Assembly: GCA_963665595.2 (NCBI GenBank)
Contig: CAXXJK010000004.1
Span: 62,001 to 126,000 of the forward strand
Source of the DNA: G963665595 sp963665595
GTDB lineage: Bacteria > Actinomycetota > Coriobacteriia > Coriobacteriales > CADBOM01
Reading direction: 5' to 3'
Length of the DNA stretch: 64,000 nucleotides
Part shown: positions 1-8,822 of the stretch, one piece after another
Numbering within the stretch: position 1 is the first letter of the stretch
Layout: every line of letters starts with the position of its first letter
Position numbers and translations under genes: made by a program
The notes under the pieces: model-generated
Databases searched by the model: none
Told to the model about the DNA's origin: nothing
The model's input: only the letters and a program-made list of their open reading frames with translations

Positions 1-427
1 CTGTCATGCCCGCACCTACCATCAGGGGTGTATTAGGCATTGCCCTCACGCAAAACGCATGGGGAAACCACCCCGTCAAAGAAGCAAGAGTTATGCCAGC
101 AGCAATAGAGATGACGCGGGATGGGTCAAATGAATCGACGGCTGCAAGCATACTTGCAACCGCTGGCAGTATCTGTGGCTTAACCGCAAGAATCACCGTA
201 TCGGGATGTTCTATAAGAGCGCCGTCTGCCGTACAGGAAACGCCATATCTCTCTTCAAGATGACGACGTTTTGCCTCACCGGGATTAGCAACGGTAATCT
301 GAGCAGGATCAATAGCCTCCGAGGCGATAAGCCCCGACACCACAGCTTCTCCCATCTTTCCGCCGCCAATAATCGCCACGTGCCCTAATTGCGTCAGCAG
401 TCCGGGGGCGCCCGAGAGGGATATCAT
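1..427 (-). CDS. proC: Pyrroline-5-carboxylate reductase, partial (C-terminus outside window)
   Basis: Only the N-terminal 142 residues are inside the window; the gene runs off the left edge. The product reduces 1-pyrroline-5-carboxylate to proline with NAD(P)H in the cytoplasm. The translation starts MISLSGAPGLL, has the Rossmann nucleotide-binding loop IIGGGKMGEAVVSGL at about residues 19-33, a strand ending VILAVKPQ, and the family signature RAMPNTPLMVGAGMT near the window edge. The ATG shares its A with the TGA stop of sepF (TGATG), so translation is probably coupled. It is the last visible gene of the dcw operon. Family assignment is secure; the missing C-terminal dimerisation domain cannot be judged. 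Confidence 0.93.
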   Translation of the reverse strand, partial: MISLSGAPGLLTQLGHVAIIGGGKMGEAVVSGLIASEAIDPAQITVANPGEAKRRHLEERYGVSCTADGALIEHPDTVILAVKPQILPAVASMLAAVDSFDPSRVISIAAGITLASLTGWFPHAFCVRAMPNTPLMVGAGMT

Positions 428-1215
428 CAAAGAATCCCCTTTTCCTTCAATCCTTCAATCTCGGCGTCGGTGAGAGTCACGCCACTCCGTGCAATAAGAA
501 ATACCTGTGCACTGAGTTTGGAAACAGAACCACCTAACGCGCTCGCAACACCGAACGAGAAATCGAGCAAGCGTTTAGCAAGTGCCGCATCAACTTTAGA
601 CAGAGATAAAATCACCACGCTGCCACCTTTGAATGCCTCAGAAACCTGAGCAATCTCTTCATAGTTCTTAGGGGCCAGTGCTGTTATGCGACGATTCGCC
701 ACCTCAGAATATGAGCCACGTGATGAAGTCGAATAGGCACGCGACGCAGTCTTGAGTGATTCTTGAGAAGAGGACGAAAGTATCGAAGAGTCAACACCCG
801 AACAGGCCTTGAGCGCTTCAAGCTCTTCTCGTGCACTCTGGAGACTTTGCAAGGAACGATTGCTCGCAGGTGCAAGACTCTTGCCACTTACGGCATAGTC
901 CTCATTTGAAAATGAGTGATAGGTATTGTTTCCCCGGGGAATCGGTTGCTCTGAATATTTTTGAGCAAACGCCGACGAGCGAACGTCTGTGTTAGTGACA
1001 AGCGGTGTATGCTCGTTTGACCTACTACCACGTGAAGAAATTGAGAACGCACTGTCAGACCGCTGCGCTCCCTGAAGTTCCTCACCGCGTCCATAATCGC
1101 CCGGGCTCTCATAGCCGCCCTCTTCGTAGTAATCGTAATCATCATATTCATCCGCATAATTATCGGTTCTCCCATTACGGCTGAATCGGTTTTTAACGTT
1201 ATCTAAAATACTCAT
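427..1215 (-). CDS. sepF: Cell division protein SepF
   Basis: SepF tethers FtsZ filaments to the membrane and aligns the Z-ring; in actinobacteria it can replace FtsA, which is missing from this cluster. The 262-residue protein begins with a short amphipathic-type N-terminus (MSILDNVKNRF, the likely membrane anchor). An acidic Tyr/Asp-rich stretch and a long Ser/Arg-rich linker follow, then the conserved SepF core from about residue 178, including AFKGGSVVILSLSKV and RLLDFSFGVASALGG. At 262 residues it is longer than many SepF proteins (150-200) because of the linker. The start has a good ribosome binding site (GAGGAG, 8 bases upstream). It follows yggS by 22 bases and overlaps proC. Confidence 0.95.
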   Translation of the reverse strand: MSILDNVKNRFSRNGRTDNYADEYDDYDYYEEGGYESPGDYGRGEELQGAQRSDSAFSISSRGSRSNEHTPLVTNTDVRSSAFAQKYSEQPIPRGNNTYHSFSNEDYAVSGKSLAPASNRSLQSLQSAREELEALKACSGVDSSILSSSSQESLKTASRAYSTSSRGSYSEVANRRITALAPKNYEEIAQVSEAFKGGSVVILSLSKVDAALAKRLLDFSFGVASALGGSVSKLSAQVFLIARSGVTLTDAEIEGLKEKGIL

Positions 1216-1237
1216 ATCAGATACTCCTCAATGTCCC

Positions 1238-1930
1238 TCATTTATCTGGAAAACCGAATATGGTTCTTCCCAGACGGACGATAGTGGCACCTTCTTCAAG
1301 GGCAATTCCGTAGTCTTCTGACATACCCATGGAAAGCTCCGATAGACAAATGTTAGCCGTATCGAGATAAACAGGTTCGAGCTTTTCACGTAAAGCACGC
1401 AATCTCCCAAAGGTTATGTGGGCACGCGCCGCATCACCTTGGGGAGCCATGGTCATAAGTCCACATACGCGAACATGTACATACTCTGAAGCAGCGATAA
1501 GCGCACGCTCAAGTTCCTCAGAGCTAAAACCGTCTTTGCTTATTTCACCTGAAACGTTTACCTCAAACAGTATATCTTGAACAATCTCCTGCTTAGCTGC
1601 TTGCATCTCAATTGCATCAAGCGCATGTATCGAGGCAACTGAATGGATAAGGTCTGCTTTGCCTACCACTTGCTTCAGTTTATTAGTTTGAATTCTACCG
1701 ATAAAATGCCACGACATATCCGGATACCGTTCTTGCTTAACCGCAAAATCCTGTGCACGATTTTCCCCGAATACCGTTATGCCAGCGTCGATAGCCTTGC
1801 CCACCGTGTCGGCGTCGACCGTCTTGCTAACCGCAACCACGGTGACCCCCTGAGGGTCTCTCCCGCATTTCTGGCAGATCGAATCGATGTGCGCGCGGGC
1901 GCGGTGATAATTTTCTTCTATCATCGACAT
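1238..1930 (-). CDS. yggS: YggS/PLPBP-family pyridoxal phosphate homeostasis protein
   Basis: This 230-residue protein belongs to the single-domain alanine-racemase-fold family that binds pyridoxal 5'-phosphate and buffers its cellular level without known catalysis. The PLP lysine is K36 in VAVSKTVD. Other conserved pieces are FGENRAQD, WHFIGRIQTNK, LFEVNVSGE, GLMTMAP and LSMGMSEDYGIALEEG. The gene overlaps the end of pgeF by 10 bases, and a second in-frame ATG lies two codons downstream; the first is kept because GAGAG is suitably placed. The order ftsZ-pgeF-yggS-sepF is shared with Gram-positive bacteria such as Streptomyces and Bacillus (ylmD-ylmE-ylmF), but any direct role in division is unproven. 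Confidence 0.93.
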   Translation of the reverse strand: MSMIEENYHRARAHIDSICQKCGRDPQGVTVVAVSKTVDADTVGKAIDAGITVFGENRAQDFAVKQERYPDMSWHFIGRIQTNKLKQVVGKADLIHSVASIHALDAIEMQAAKQEIVQDILFEVNVSGEISKDGFSSEELERALIAASEYVHVRVCGLMTMAPQGDAARAHITFGRLRALREKLEPVYLDTANICLSELSMGMSEDYGIALEEGATIVRLGRTIFGFPDK

Positions 1931-2808
1931 GTTTTTCGACTCTCTTCCCTACAGACAAGAGCGCCAAAACGTCCCGTCGTAGCATCTTCTGCTCGATATG
2001 AAAAAAATCGATCCGTGTGGCAGGCGGTGCAGATATGTGCATCATATACGCGTTCTATATCAAGTCCTGCCTTCGTAAGAGATACGGTTATCGCATGAGT
2101 AAGATCAACATTACCCCCCGCAATAACATCCAATCCGAAGTGATCTAAAAACAAATCCTTGACATCTTCGCCCGTCTCAAAACAACAAGCACCAATGTGG
2201 GGACCGATATATGCATTGCACTGCTTTGCAAGAACTCTTTGAGCAACCGGATCATCAGGTCTCAGCACCTGAAGCAAGGTACGTGTTGCAATCAGCGATA
2301 TCTCGGAAAGTACGCCGCGCCAGCCCGCATGAATGACAGCAAAAGAACCATCGGGAGCCACCACGACAACAGGTGCGCAATCAGCGAAGCAGAGAAGGAC
2401 GGGGATGCCTGAAGCGTTGCACGCCACTGCGTCGCTTCCCTCACGGGTAACCGTAAAATAATTGCGATTGTCTTCTGTTATCACATCGACAGTAGTGCCG
2501 TGAACCTGAAGTGGATTGACCAATGCGGCTGAGTACCCAGAAAATCCGAGCGCCTCTAGCAGCACTAAACGGTTGTGCGCCACGGCCATCGGATCATCAC
2601 CCACATGGGTTGCCAAGTCAAGGGAACGATACGGAGCTTCGCTTATTCCTCCCCCGCGTTCCGTAAACACAACAACAGTACCCGTAGCGTCAAAAAGCGC
2701 TGGATCAGTAAGATAGGTGACAGTCTCGTTCGCATCACAGACCGCCTGAGCGGATATGACCCTTGAAAGCCCTGGTAAGGGCAGTTCAAAAGTCTTATCA
2801 GTATCCAT
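1921..2808 (-). CDS. pgeF: PgeF/YfiH-family purine nucleoside phosphorylase (laccase-domain protein)
   Basis: A 295-residue member of the YfiH/YlmD family. These zinc enzymes phosphorolyse and deaminate purine nucleosides, and E. coli PgeF also edits misincorporated L-Ser in peptidoglycan precursors. The characteristic metal-site motifs are all visible: NPLQVHGTTV, FADCAPVVVV, VIHAGWRGVL, IGPHIGACCFETG and the C-terminal HICTACH. The open frame extends upstream to 2988 inside ftsZ, but the ATG at 2808 is chosen: it lies 16 bases after the ftsZ stop with GGGAGA upstream, and family homology begins just after it. It sits between ftsZ and yggS, in line with the ylmD position of Gram-positive dcw clusters. 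Confidence 0.9.
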   Translation of the reverse strand: MDTDKTFELPLPGLSRVISAQAVCDANETVTYLTDPALFDATGTVVVFTERGGGISEAPYRSLDLATHVGDDPMAVAHNRLVLLEALGFSGYSAALVNPLQVHGTTVDVITEDNRNYFTVTREGSDAVACNASGIPVLLCFADCAPVVVVAPDGSFAVIHAGWRGVLSEISLIATRTLLQVLRPDDPVAQRVLAKQCNAYIGPHIGACCFETGEDVKDLFLDHFGLDVIAGGNVDLTHAITVSLTKAGLDIERVYDAHICTACHTDRFFSYRAEDATTGRFGALVCREESRKTCR

Positions 2809-2824
2809 GAGATCTATTCTCCCG

Positions 2825-3919
2825 TTAAAAACTTTTCTTGAGAAAATCAGGGATGAAGTCGTCCTCGAAAATAGAGGGTTCTGGAACCATTTGCTGTACT
2901 TTGCGAGCCGATCCAACAGAAATGCTGCTAGGGGCTGCATCAAACTGGAGAGAACCCTGAGCATTCTTGTCATTGAAGCCAGTGGCAATTACCGTAACAC
3001 GAATCTGATCATCAAGTGTGTCGTCAATGATCGATCCAAAAATGATCACTGCATCGGGATCGGCAATCTCAGTAATAGTGCTCGTTGCTTCAGAAACTTC
3101 AAGCAATCCCATGTCAGAAGCACCCGCAACTGAAACAAGAATACGATGAGCACCCTGAACGCTCGATTCAAGCAAACGAGACGTTACGGCCTGCGTAGCA
3201 GCCTCCAAAGCACGGTTTTCTCCAGAAGCAACACCAATGCCCATCATTGCGGCCCCTGCGTCCTTCATGACCGTGCGCACATCGGCAAAGTCAAGATTTA
3301 TAAGGCCAGGAATGGTAATAAGATCGGTAATTCCTTGAATGCCCTGGCGCAACACGTCGTCTGCTATACGGAAAGCATCAAGCATTGAGGTCTTTTTCTC
3401 GACGATCTGAAGTAATCGATCGTTAGGAACAACGATAAGCGTATCGGTCATCTCAGAAAGAAGATCAATACCTTCAGATGCTTGCTGAGCACGTTTCCGT
3501 CCTTCAAATCCGAAGGGCTTGGTCACAACTCCGACCGTCAATGCGCCGATCTCTTCGTGAGCAATCTCTGCAACCACAGGAGCGGCACCCGTACCCGTTC
3601 CTCCGCCTTCGCCCGCGGTTACAAATACCATGTCGGCACCTGCGAGAGCAGCGCGAATTTCATTTCTTGATTCCTCGGCTGCGCGACAGCCGATCTCAGG
3701 ATTGGCACCCGCTCCAAGACCACGCGTCAAATCATCGCCAATATGCACAGTTTGATCTGCATCAGACATCAGGAGAGCCTGCTTGTCAGTGTTTATGGCT
3801 ATGAATTCAACGCCCTTGATACCTGCCTCAACCATCCTATTTACGGCATTGGTGCCGCCGCCGCCTACGCCGACGACCTTGATGACAGCGAGATGATCTG
3901 TTCCGGACAATTCTGGCAT
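2825..3919 (-). CDS. ftsZ: Cell division protein FtsZ
   Basis: FtsZ is the tubulin-like GTPase that polymerises into the Z-ring. The 364-residue product has the nucleotide-binding GVGGGGTNAVNRM near residues 17-29, the tubulin signature GGGTGTG at about 105-111 and the catalytic T7-loop region NLDFADVRTVM. The C-terminal peptide that contacts partners such as SepF is DDFIPDFLKKSF, the last 12 residues. An upstream ATG (3937) is in frame, but the start at 3919 is preferred because AAAGGTG lies 6-7 bases before it. ftsZ is separated from the upstream nnrD by about 170 bases, unusually open for this cluster, so it may have its own promoter. Confidence 0.98.
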   Translation of the reverse strand: MPELSGTDHLAVIKVVGVGGGGTNAVNRMVEAGIKGVEFIAINTDKQALLMSDADQTVHIGDDLTRGLGAGANPEIGCRAAEESRNEIRAALAGADMVFVTAGEGGGTGTGAAPVVAEIAHEEIGALTVGVVTKPFGFEGRKRAQQASEGIDLLSEMTDTLIVVPNDRLLQIVEKKTSMLDAFRIADDVLRQGIQGITDLITIPGLINLDFADVRTVMKDAGAAMMGIGVASGENRALEAATQAVTSRLLESSVQGAHRILVSVAGASDMGLLEVSEATSTITEIADPDAVIIFGSIIDDTLDDQIRVTVIATGFNDKNAQGSLQFDAAPSSISVGSARKVQQMVPEPSIFEDDFIPDFLKKSF

Positions 3920-3951
3920 GTGGACACCTTTCGTCATATATGCTGCATAAT

Positions 3952-3981
3952 ATCCTATGCTCTACGTTTATTCATGGTCAA
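3952..3981 (-). promoter_or_regulatory. Possible ftsZ promoter
   Basis: In the 171-base gap upstream of ftsZ, reading the minus strand, TTGACC (3981-3976) and TAGGAT (3957-3952) are separated by 18 bases. They match the -35 and -10 consensus at 5 and 4 of 6 positions. The start would fall near 3945, leaving a leader of about 26 bases. Extra ftsZ transcription from a promoter inside the dcw cluster is common in bacteria. The -10 match is only fair. Confidence 0.38.
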
Positions 3982-4090
3982 CACCGCTGGAACGCACCCG
4001 CTTCAGCATGTCGATACATACTTCGATCAAGTTTAACGCATTGTGAATAAAAAGGCCAAAACTTTATGGTAATTTCGCATCTTCCCTTAT

Positions 4091-5095
4091 TCAAAACCCG
4101 AAGAAATCCCTCATAACAGCAGGAATTGCCGTAATCACATCCTCAGCGCAAACTCCACGTTGTCCCCATGCTCCCTGCGCCAAACGCCCCGCAAGCCCCT
4201 GTAAGTGGACACCAAGAACAGCCGCATCAAAAGGCGCAACACCCTGTGCGGCAAGAGATCCGATGATCCCCGTAAGAACATCTCCGCTCCCCGCCTTCGC
4301 AAGAGCAGGAGTGCCAATATCAGAAACACTGATCCTCTCCTGTGATGCAATCACCGTGAGAGGCCCTTTTGCAACTACGATGCAATCGAGATCGCAGGCC
4401 AGCTTCATCGCCTTTGCAATGTGCTCATATACTCCAGTATTTTCTGTGCGATCGATATGAGATCTCAACGCCTCCTCAAGTTCGCCTCGTTGTCGTATAA
4501 CGTCAAAGACCTGATACCCCTCTCGACCATTAGGGCCGCGGGATGTGCAAAGAACAAGCATGCGCTCAAGCTCGCCCGCATGTGGAGTAAGAATACGAGC
4601 AGCCGCGTTAGCACCTTGGCATATCTGTCCGCGCGGCCCAGACTCATCATTGGCTAATGCGATAAGACAGTTAAGCCCATCGGCATCGATCACACAGGGG
4701 CCCGTATATGTTTTACATATCCGCTCAACAATCCGACACGTATCATCGGTAACCGTGAGTCCTGGCCCAATAATCAGAGCGTCCGACTTCTCGATCAGTT
4801 CAGACGCATCATCATATGCGTTTTTAGGTAGCGCACCGTTTTGAGCTTGCTCCGAAAGCACCGTGATGGAAGGGTGCCGATACCAGATAAGCGGTGCCGC
4901 CTGTTCTGTGGTAACGACGTAGGTGTAACCAGATCCCGTGCGCGTTGCAGCCTCAGCGCAAAGCGTCGCAGAGCCCGGATATCTATCGGAACCAGCAAAA
5001 ATACCCAGCACGCCCCGCTGATATTTATGGGTATTCGCAGGTAGTTGGTGCAGGAGTCCCTTCATCATGGCATCAGTATAGTTCTGATAATACAT
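4091..5095 (-). CDS. nnrD: ADP-dependent NAD(P)H-hydrate dehydratase (YjeF C-terminal domain only)
   Basis: The enzyme dehydrates damaged (hydrated) NADH and NADPH back to the active cofactor at the expense of ADP. The 334-residue protein has the ribokinase-like YjeF C-terminal fold: GVLGIFAGSDRYPGSA near residues 29-44, PHAGELERM in the middle, VVAKGPLTVI, and the nucleotide/anion-hole motif AKAGSGDVLTG near residue 265. The partner epimerase domain (NnrE) is not fused and not in the window. The start has a strong AAAGGGGAG site and lies 24 bases after ftsQ. Its position between ftsQ and ftsZ, where ftsA would sit in other phyla, is unusual for a metabolite-repair enzyme. The family call is firm; the coenzyme preference is inferred. 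Confidence 0.93.
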   Translation of the reverse strand: MYYQNYTDAMMKGLLHQLPANTHKYQRGVLGIFAGSDRYPGSATLCAEAATRTGSGYTYVVTTEQAAPLIWYRHPSITVLSEQAQNGALPKNAYDDASELIEKSDALIIGPGLTVTDDTCRIVERICKTYTGPCVIDADGLNCLIALANDESGPRGQICQGANAAARILTPHAGELERMLVLCTSRGPNGREGYQVFDVIRQRGELEEALRSHIDRTENTGVYEHIAKAMKLACDLDCIVVAKGPLTVIASQERISVSDIGTPALAKAGSGDVLTGIIGSLAAQGVAPFDAAVLGVHLQGLAGRLAQGAWGQRGVCAEDVITAIPAVMRDFFGF

Positions 5096-5119
5096 GTCGT
5101 CGCTCCCCTTTCGACAGGA

Positions 5120-6550
5120 TCAACCTGATACTGTTATGCCGCGCCAACTTGGTCGGCTCACAATGCGAACATTGATATATGAGATGGCATTAGGGTATTG
5201 TTTAAGTAGTGCTGAGACTACTTTTTCTTTCTGCTCAACGTCCACCGCTGCACCAAAAGCAACCTCTACACCATCGTCTAGAATAAATGAGGTGCTCTCC
5301 GCGTCTGGTGCGCTAACTGTTTTGATTGAAGAAACAAAACTATCTGAGAATGCGCCGAGCATAGTAAGCGCATTCAACAAGCCCGCATCAGTACACGTGG
5401 CTCCCGACGAAGGCGAGATCCCAATGGTTAAATCCTTTATCAGAGGAAGGTCTGCGGTTTCATTACCAGAAATAAAAGCATCATTGACGACACTTTTGTC
5501 CTTGGAAAAAGAGATGCCGTCTGCGGTCGTGGTTGTGCCGGTAGTGCCATATAAGGCAGCAGCGGCCGCAGCGTCTATCTGCTCAATCCATGTCTTATTA
5601 GATGATACCAGCCAATAGGTACTACCCTGTGTGGCAGAAGCAAGATCAATCTTTGCTACCGCAGTGACATCCGTCTCGTTTATGGAGAGCACCAGCGTTG
5701 AGGGGAACTCGCGCTCAATCTGGACAGAATCAATCCAAGGACTCTGAGAAATACGAGAGGCGATCGCATTAGCATCAATGCGGAGGAGCGTAGCATCATC
5801 TGAAATGTCAGCCGCCGCGAGTACTTGCTCGGTGCTCACCCGAGAATTACCCGTGACATGTACTGTTGTAATCGTAAAGACACTGGAGAAATATAGAGCA
5901 GAGAATGCTCCCACCAAAACAAACAGTATGATCCCCATAACACCCGATATAAACAGAAGCCTACTGCGCGGCTTAGAAGATCGTTGATCACGATATTCTC
6001 TTACCGTGCGTTGCGGACCATAACGATTCGTATCCTCATCGTAAGAGCGACGAGTCGCAGATGGAGTTCTGCGGCGATTTGAAGACGTAGAAGAAGGCTT
6101 CGTTGAGCCGGACATCGATGAAACCCCCGCGGAGTCGCTCCGCTTAGAGGATGATGATCGAATGGTTATATCTGAGTCCATGGCCGATGGGTGAGAAGAA
6201 CGTCTCGATGTCTCTCCTGCCATGCGCTGAATATTTTGAGATCTCGAGGACGTAGAGCGCGGTGATGCAGAAGATGAAGAACGCGAAGAACTAGCTTGCT
6301 TTGAAGAGCGTGAACGCGCCCCTTGTTCAGAGTCGCGCGTTCCCCCATGCTCTTTACCGTGAGATTTCTCACGCGCAGAAGAACGCGCGGAGGTACGGCT
6401 CTGGACAGGATGGTCCTCCCGTCGGCGAGCAGCTTCTCCTGAGCCCTCTCGCATGGTTTTTCTCTTTGTCTGCGAGGTGCGTTCCTCACGGGCGCCCTGC
6501 TTACTGCGGGAACCCGAAGAACTTGACCTCCGGTTGTAATTCGATGCCAT
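5120..6550 (-). CDS. ftsQ: Cell division protein FtsQ with long disordered cytoplasmic tail
   Basis: FtsQ/DivIB is the bitopic divisome scaffold that links FtsL and the septal synthase. In this 476-residue protein residues 1-195 are almost entirely Ser, Arg, Lys, Glu and Gly (low complexity). A single membrane helix follows at about 198-220, then a POTRA domain starting VFTITTVHVTGNSRV (about 224-295) with the motif PWIDSVQIEREFPSTLVLSI, and a beta domain to the C-terminus. Typical FtsQ cytoplasmic tails are 25-100 residues. The gene overlaps the end of murB by 50 bases; the ATG at 6550 has GAGAGAG upstream. The identity rests on membrane topology, POTRA sequence and cluster position. Confidence 0.92.
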   Translation of the reverse strand: MASNYNRRSSSSGSRSKQGAREERTSQTKRKTMREGSGEAARRREDHPVQSRTSARSSAREKSHGKEHGGTRDSEQGARSRSSKQASSSRSSSSASPRSTSSRSQNIQRMAGETSRRSSHPSAMDSDITIRSSSSKRSDSAGVSSMSGSTKPSSTSSNRRRTPSATRRSYDEDTNRYGPQRTVREYRDQRSSKPRSRLLFISGVMGIILFVLVGAFSALYFSSVFTITTVHVTGNSRVSTEQVLAAADISDDATLLRIDANAIASRISQSPWIDSVQIEREFPSTLVLSINETDVTAVAKIDLASATQGSTYWLVSSNKTWIEQIDAAAAAALYGTTGTTTTADGISFSKDKSVVNDAFISGNETADLPLIKDLTIGISPSSGATCTDAGLLNALTMLGAFSDSFVSSIKTVSAPDAESTSFILDDGVEVAFGAAVDVEQKEKVVSALLKQYPNAISYINVRIVSRPSWRGITVSG

Positions 6551-7412
6551 GTATCTCTCTCACACGATCATGCGCCAATACAATCAAAGCAACCACATCA
6601 GCAGCTGTCGCATTCTCAACATTTACAATAAAATTGGCATGTTCAGGAGAAATCAAAGCTCCGCCGATACGATGCCCTTTCAGTCCCGCTTCCTCAATGA
6701 GTTTACCCGCAGAGAAGCCTTCGGGATTACGAAAAATACTTCCGGCACTATAGCCACTTGGCTGGCTTTTCTTCCTCTGTCGCAAGGTAGCCTCCATGCG
6801 CGTACGCAAACTACTTCCCGGTTGAAAACATACCGAAAAATCTGCTTCGACGATAACCTCCTCCGCAGGAATACCGGCAAAACGATAACCCCAAGGAAGC
6901 TCATCTGCGAGATAGCGAACCAAACCCGTTCCCGGGCGGAAAACCGTCACCGATATAATAGTCTGCCCAACCCAAGCATCTTTCAGGCCCGCATTCATGA
7001 ACACGGCGCCACCTACCGTTCCAGGTATGCCAATGCCGAATTCAAGTCCTGAAAGATTCTTTCCGAATGCATCATTTACCAAACGGCCGAGATTAACACC
7101 GGCACCTGCAACCAATGTGTTTTTATCAGGATAGGAGTATTGCTTGAACTCTTCACCTAAAACAATGATAATGCCCTCGAAACCTTCATCTGAGAAAAGA
7201 ACATTTGAGCCTTTCCCCATCACGCGCCATTCGATAGTATTATGCAAGGCATACTCGATCGTCCGCGAAAGATCAGAAACTGTCCGACAGGAGACAAAAA
7301 GCGCGGCAGGCCCTCCAATATGAAAGGTGGTGTGACGCCTCATATATTCATTTGAATATATGTCTCCTTCGATCAACCCCCGAAGAGCTTCGCTATGATC
7401 GACAACTGCCAA
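6501..7412 (-). CDS. murB: UDP-N-acetylmuramate dehydrogenase MurB
   Basis: MurB reduces UDP-GlcNAc-enolpyruvate to UDP-MurNAc using NADPH and FAD in the cytoplasm. The 303-residue protein shows the FAD domain (MGKGSNVLFSDEGFEG, VAGAGVNLGRLV, GIPGTVGGAVFMNAG) and the substrate domain with the catalytic serine in GYSAGSIFRNPEG. HANFIVN and the terminal glutamate motif LQPEVKFFG follow. The start is a TTG at 7412, six bases after murC, preceded by AGAGGTGAG; the next in-frame ATG (7343) has no binding site and would cut into the conserved N-terminus. Its 3' end overlaps ftsQ by 50 bases. The order murG-murC-murB-ftsQ is standard. Confidence 0.96.
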   Translation of the reverse strand: MAVVDHSEALRGLIEGDIYSNEYMRRHTTFHIGGPAALFVSCRTVSDLSRTIEYALHNTIEWRVMGKGSNVLFSDEGFEGIIIVLGEEFKQYSYPDKNTLVAGAGVNLGRLVNDAFGKNLSGLEFGIGIPGTVGGAVFMNAGLKDAWVGQTIISVTVFRPGTGLVRYLADELPWGYRFAGIPAEEVIVEADFSVCFQPGSSLRTRMEATLRQRKKSQPSGYSAGSIFRNPEGFSAGKLIEEAGLKGHRIGGALISPEHANFIVNVENATAADVVALIVLAHDRVREIHGIELQPEVKFFGFPQ

Positions 7413-7418
7413 GGAGGC

Positions 7419-8822
7419 TCACCTCTCCCGATCGCGCAAAACGTTGAGCAGTTGGGGCCCGATCAACGTCACGTCGCCTGCTCCCATAGTTATAATGAGA
7501 TCACCCGGCATCAACTGATCTGCAAGAATGTCAGCAGCATCAGCACGATGCGGGATGAAGGTGACCGGCTTATCTGGCTCAATTGCTGAAATCGTATCAG
7601 CAATATAGCGACCATTGACGCCAGGTATCGGTGTCTCGCCTGCAGCGTACACATCAAGCAAGAATACTGAATCCGCGTCAATGAAGGCAGCGCCAAAATC
7701 CTGCGCAAAAGCCTGCGTGCGGGAATATCGATGAGGTTGAAATAATACGTGCACCCTACGGTAACCAAGTGCCGCAGCGGCTTTCAGGGTAGCTTGTATC
7801 TCCGTGGGATGATGCCCGTAGTCATCTATTATTGTGATCCCATTCACTTCACCGACAAACTCAAATCGTCGCTTTACACCATCAAATGAAGCAACCGCTC
7901 GAGCCGCGCGTTCTCTTTCATACCCCAAAAAATCAAGAACAGCAAGAACGCCCGCAGCATTACACATATTGTGATTTCCCGGGTTGCATCGTAACTGCAA
8001 TTGGACCTTTTCTCCATCAGGAAACAATACCTCAAAGCGTTTCTCATCCAAAGGTATGACACGCACGTGGGCATCCTCAGAGAATCCATAGGTAACTACC
8101 GCACGACCCTCAATCTCAGAAGGAAGTGCATCTGATATATAAGAACAATCCGCGCAGACAACGATGGCGCCCTGTGCGGGCACCACTTTCATGAAATCTC
8201 TGAATGCTTCTTTGATCTCATCGATACCCTCATAATGATCTAGGTGATCTCTGTCTATGTTAGTAACAAGAGCTACAAAGGGACTGAGAAACACAAACGA
8301 ACCGTCTGATTCATCTGCTTCTACAACATAGTAATCCCCGTTACCCTCCTTCGCGTTTGAGCCGTATCCATTAACAAGACCACCTATCAAGAATGTAGGC
8401 TCAGCGCCCAGACGATCAAGGGAGGTAGCAAGCATTGAGGATGTTGTCGTCTTTCCATGAGTGCCCGCAACGGCAAGCGTCTTACGATCGGTGCCCAGCG
8501 CAGCGAGCATACGCGCGCGGGGCCACACGGGAATATTCTTTTCGCGCGCCGCAAGCAACTCCGGGTTATTCTCAGGAATAGCCGTAGATATCACTACTAT
8601 ATCAATGTCATCGGTAATATTTTCGGCAACCTGTCTGTATACCACGCCTACCCCTTCATCACAAAGAATGCGAGAGTAGCGAGATTCTTTGAGGTCAGAT
8701 CCCGTAACCTTAAAACCTCTTTGCTGCGCAATGAGGGCGATGCCACTCATGCCAGCCCCTCCTACCCCGATAAAATGTATCCTTTGCAAGGGCTCTATCA
8801 CTCCTTCGTTATAACTACTCAC
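7419..8822 (-). CDS. murC: UDP-N-acetylmuramate-L-alanine ligase MurC
   Basis: MurC adds L-Ala to UDP-MurNAc, the first amino acid of the peptidoglycan stem, with ATP. The 467-residue Mur ligase begins with the UDP-binding Rossmann motif IHFIGVGGAGMSGIALIA. It has the ATP loop AGTHGKTTTSSML near residues 120-132, the central VTNIDRDHLDHY, and the C-terminal domain marker DDYGHHPTEI. The start is GTG at 8822, whose bases overlap the TGA of murG (GTGA), suggesting translational coupling. Length and motifs are normal for the family. Confidence 0.97.
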   Translation of the reverse strand: MSSYNEGVIEPLQRIHFIGVGGAGMSGIALIAQQRGFKVTGSDLKESRYSRILCDEGVGVVYRQVAENITDDIDIVVISTAIPENNPELLAAREKNIPVWPRARMLAALGTDRKTLAVAGTHGKTTTSSMLATSLDRLGAEPTFLIGGLVNGYGSNAKEGNGDYYVVEADESDGSFVFLSPFVALVTNIDRDHLDHYEGIDEIKEAFRDFMKVVPAQGAIVVCADCSYISDALPSEIEGRAVVTYGFSEDAHVRVIPLDEKRFEVLFPDGEKVQLQLRCNPGNHNMCNAAGVLAVLDFLGYERERAARAVASFDGVKRRFEFVGEVNGITIIDDYGHHPTEIQATLKAAAALGYRRVHVLFQPHRYSRTQAFAQDFGAAFIDADSVFLLDVYAAGETPIPGVNGRYIADTISAIEPDKPVTFIPHRADAADILADQLMPGDLIITMGAGDVTLIGPQLLNVLRDRER

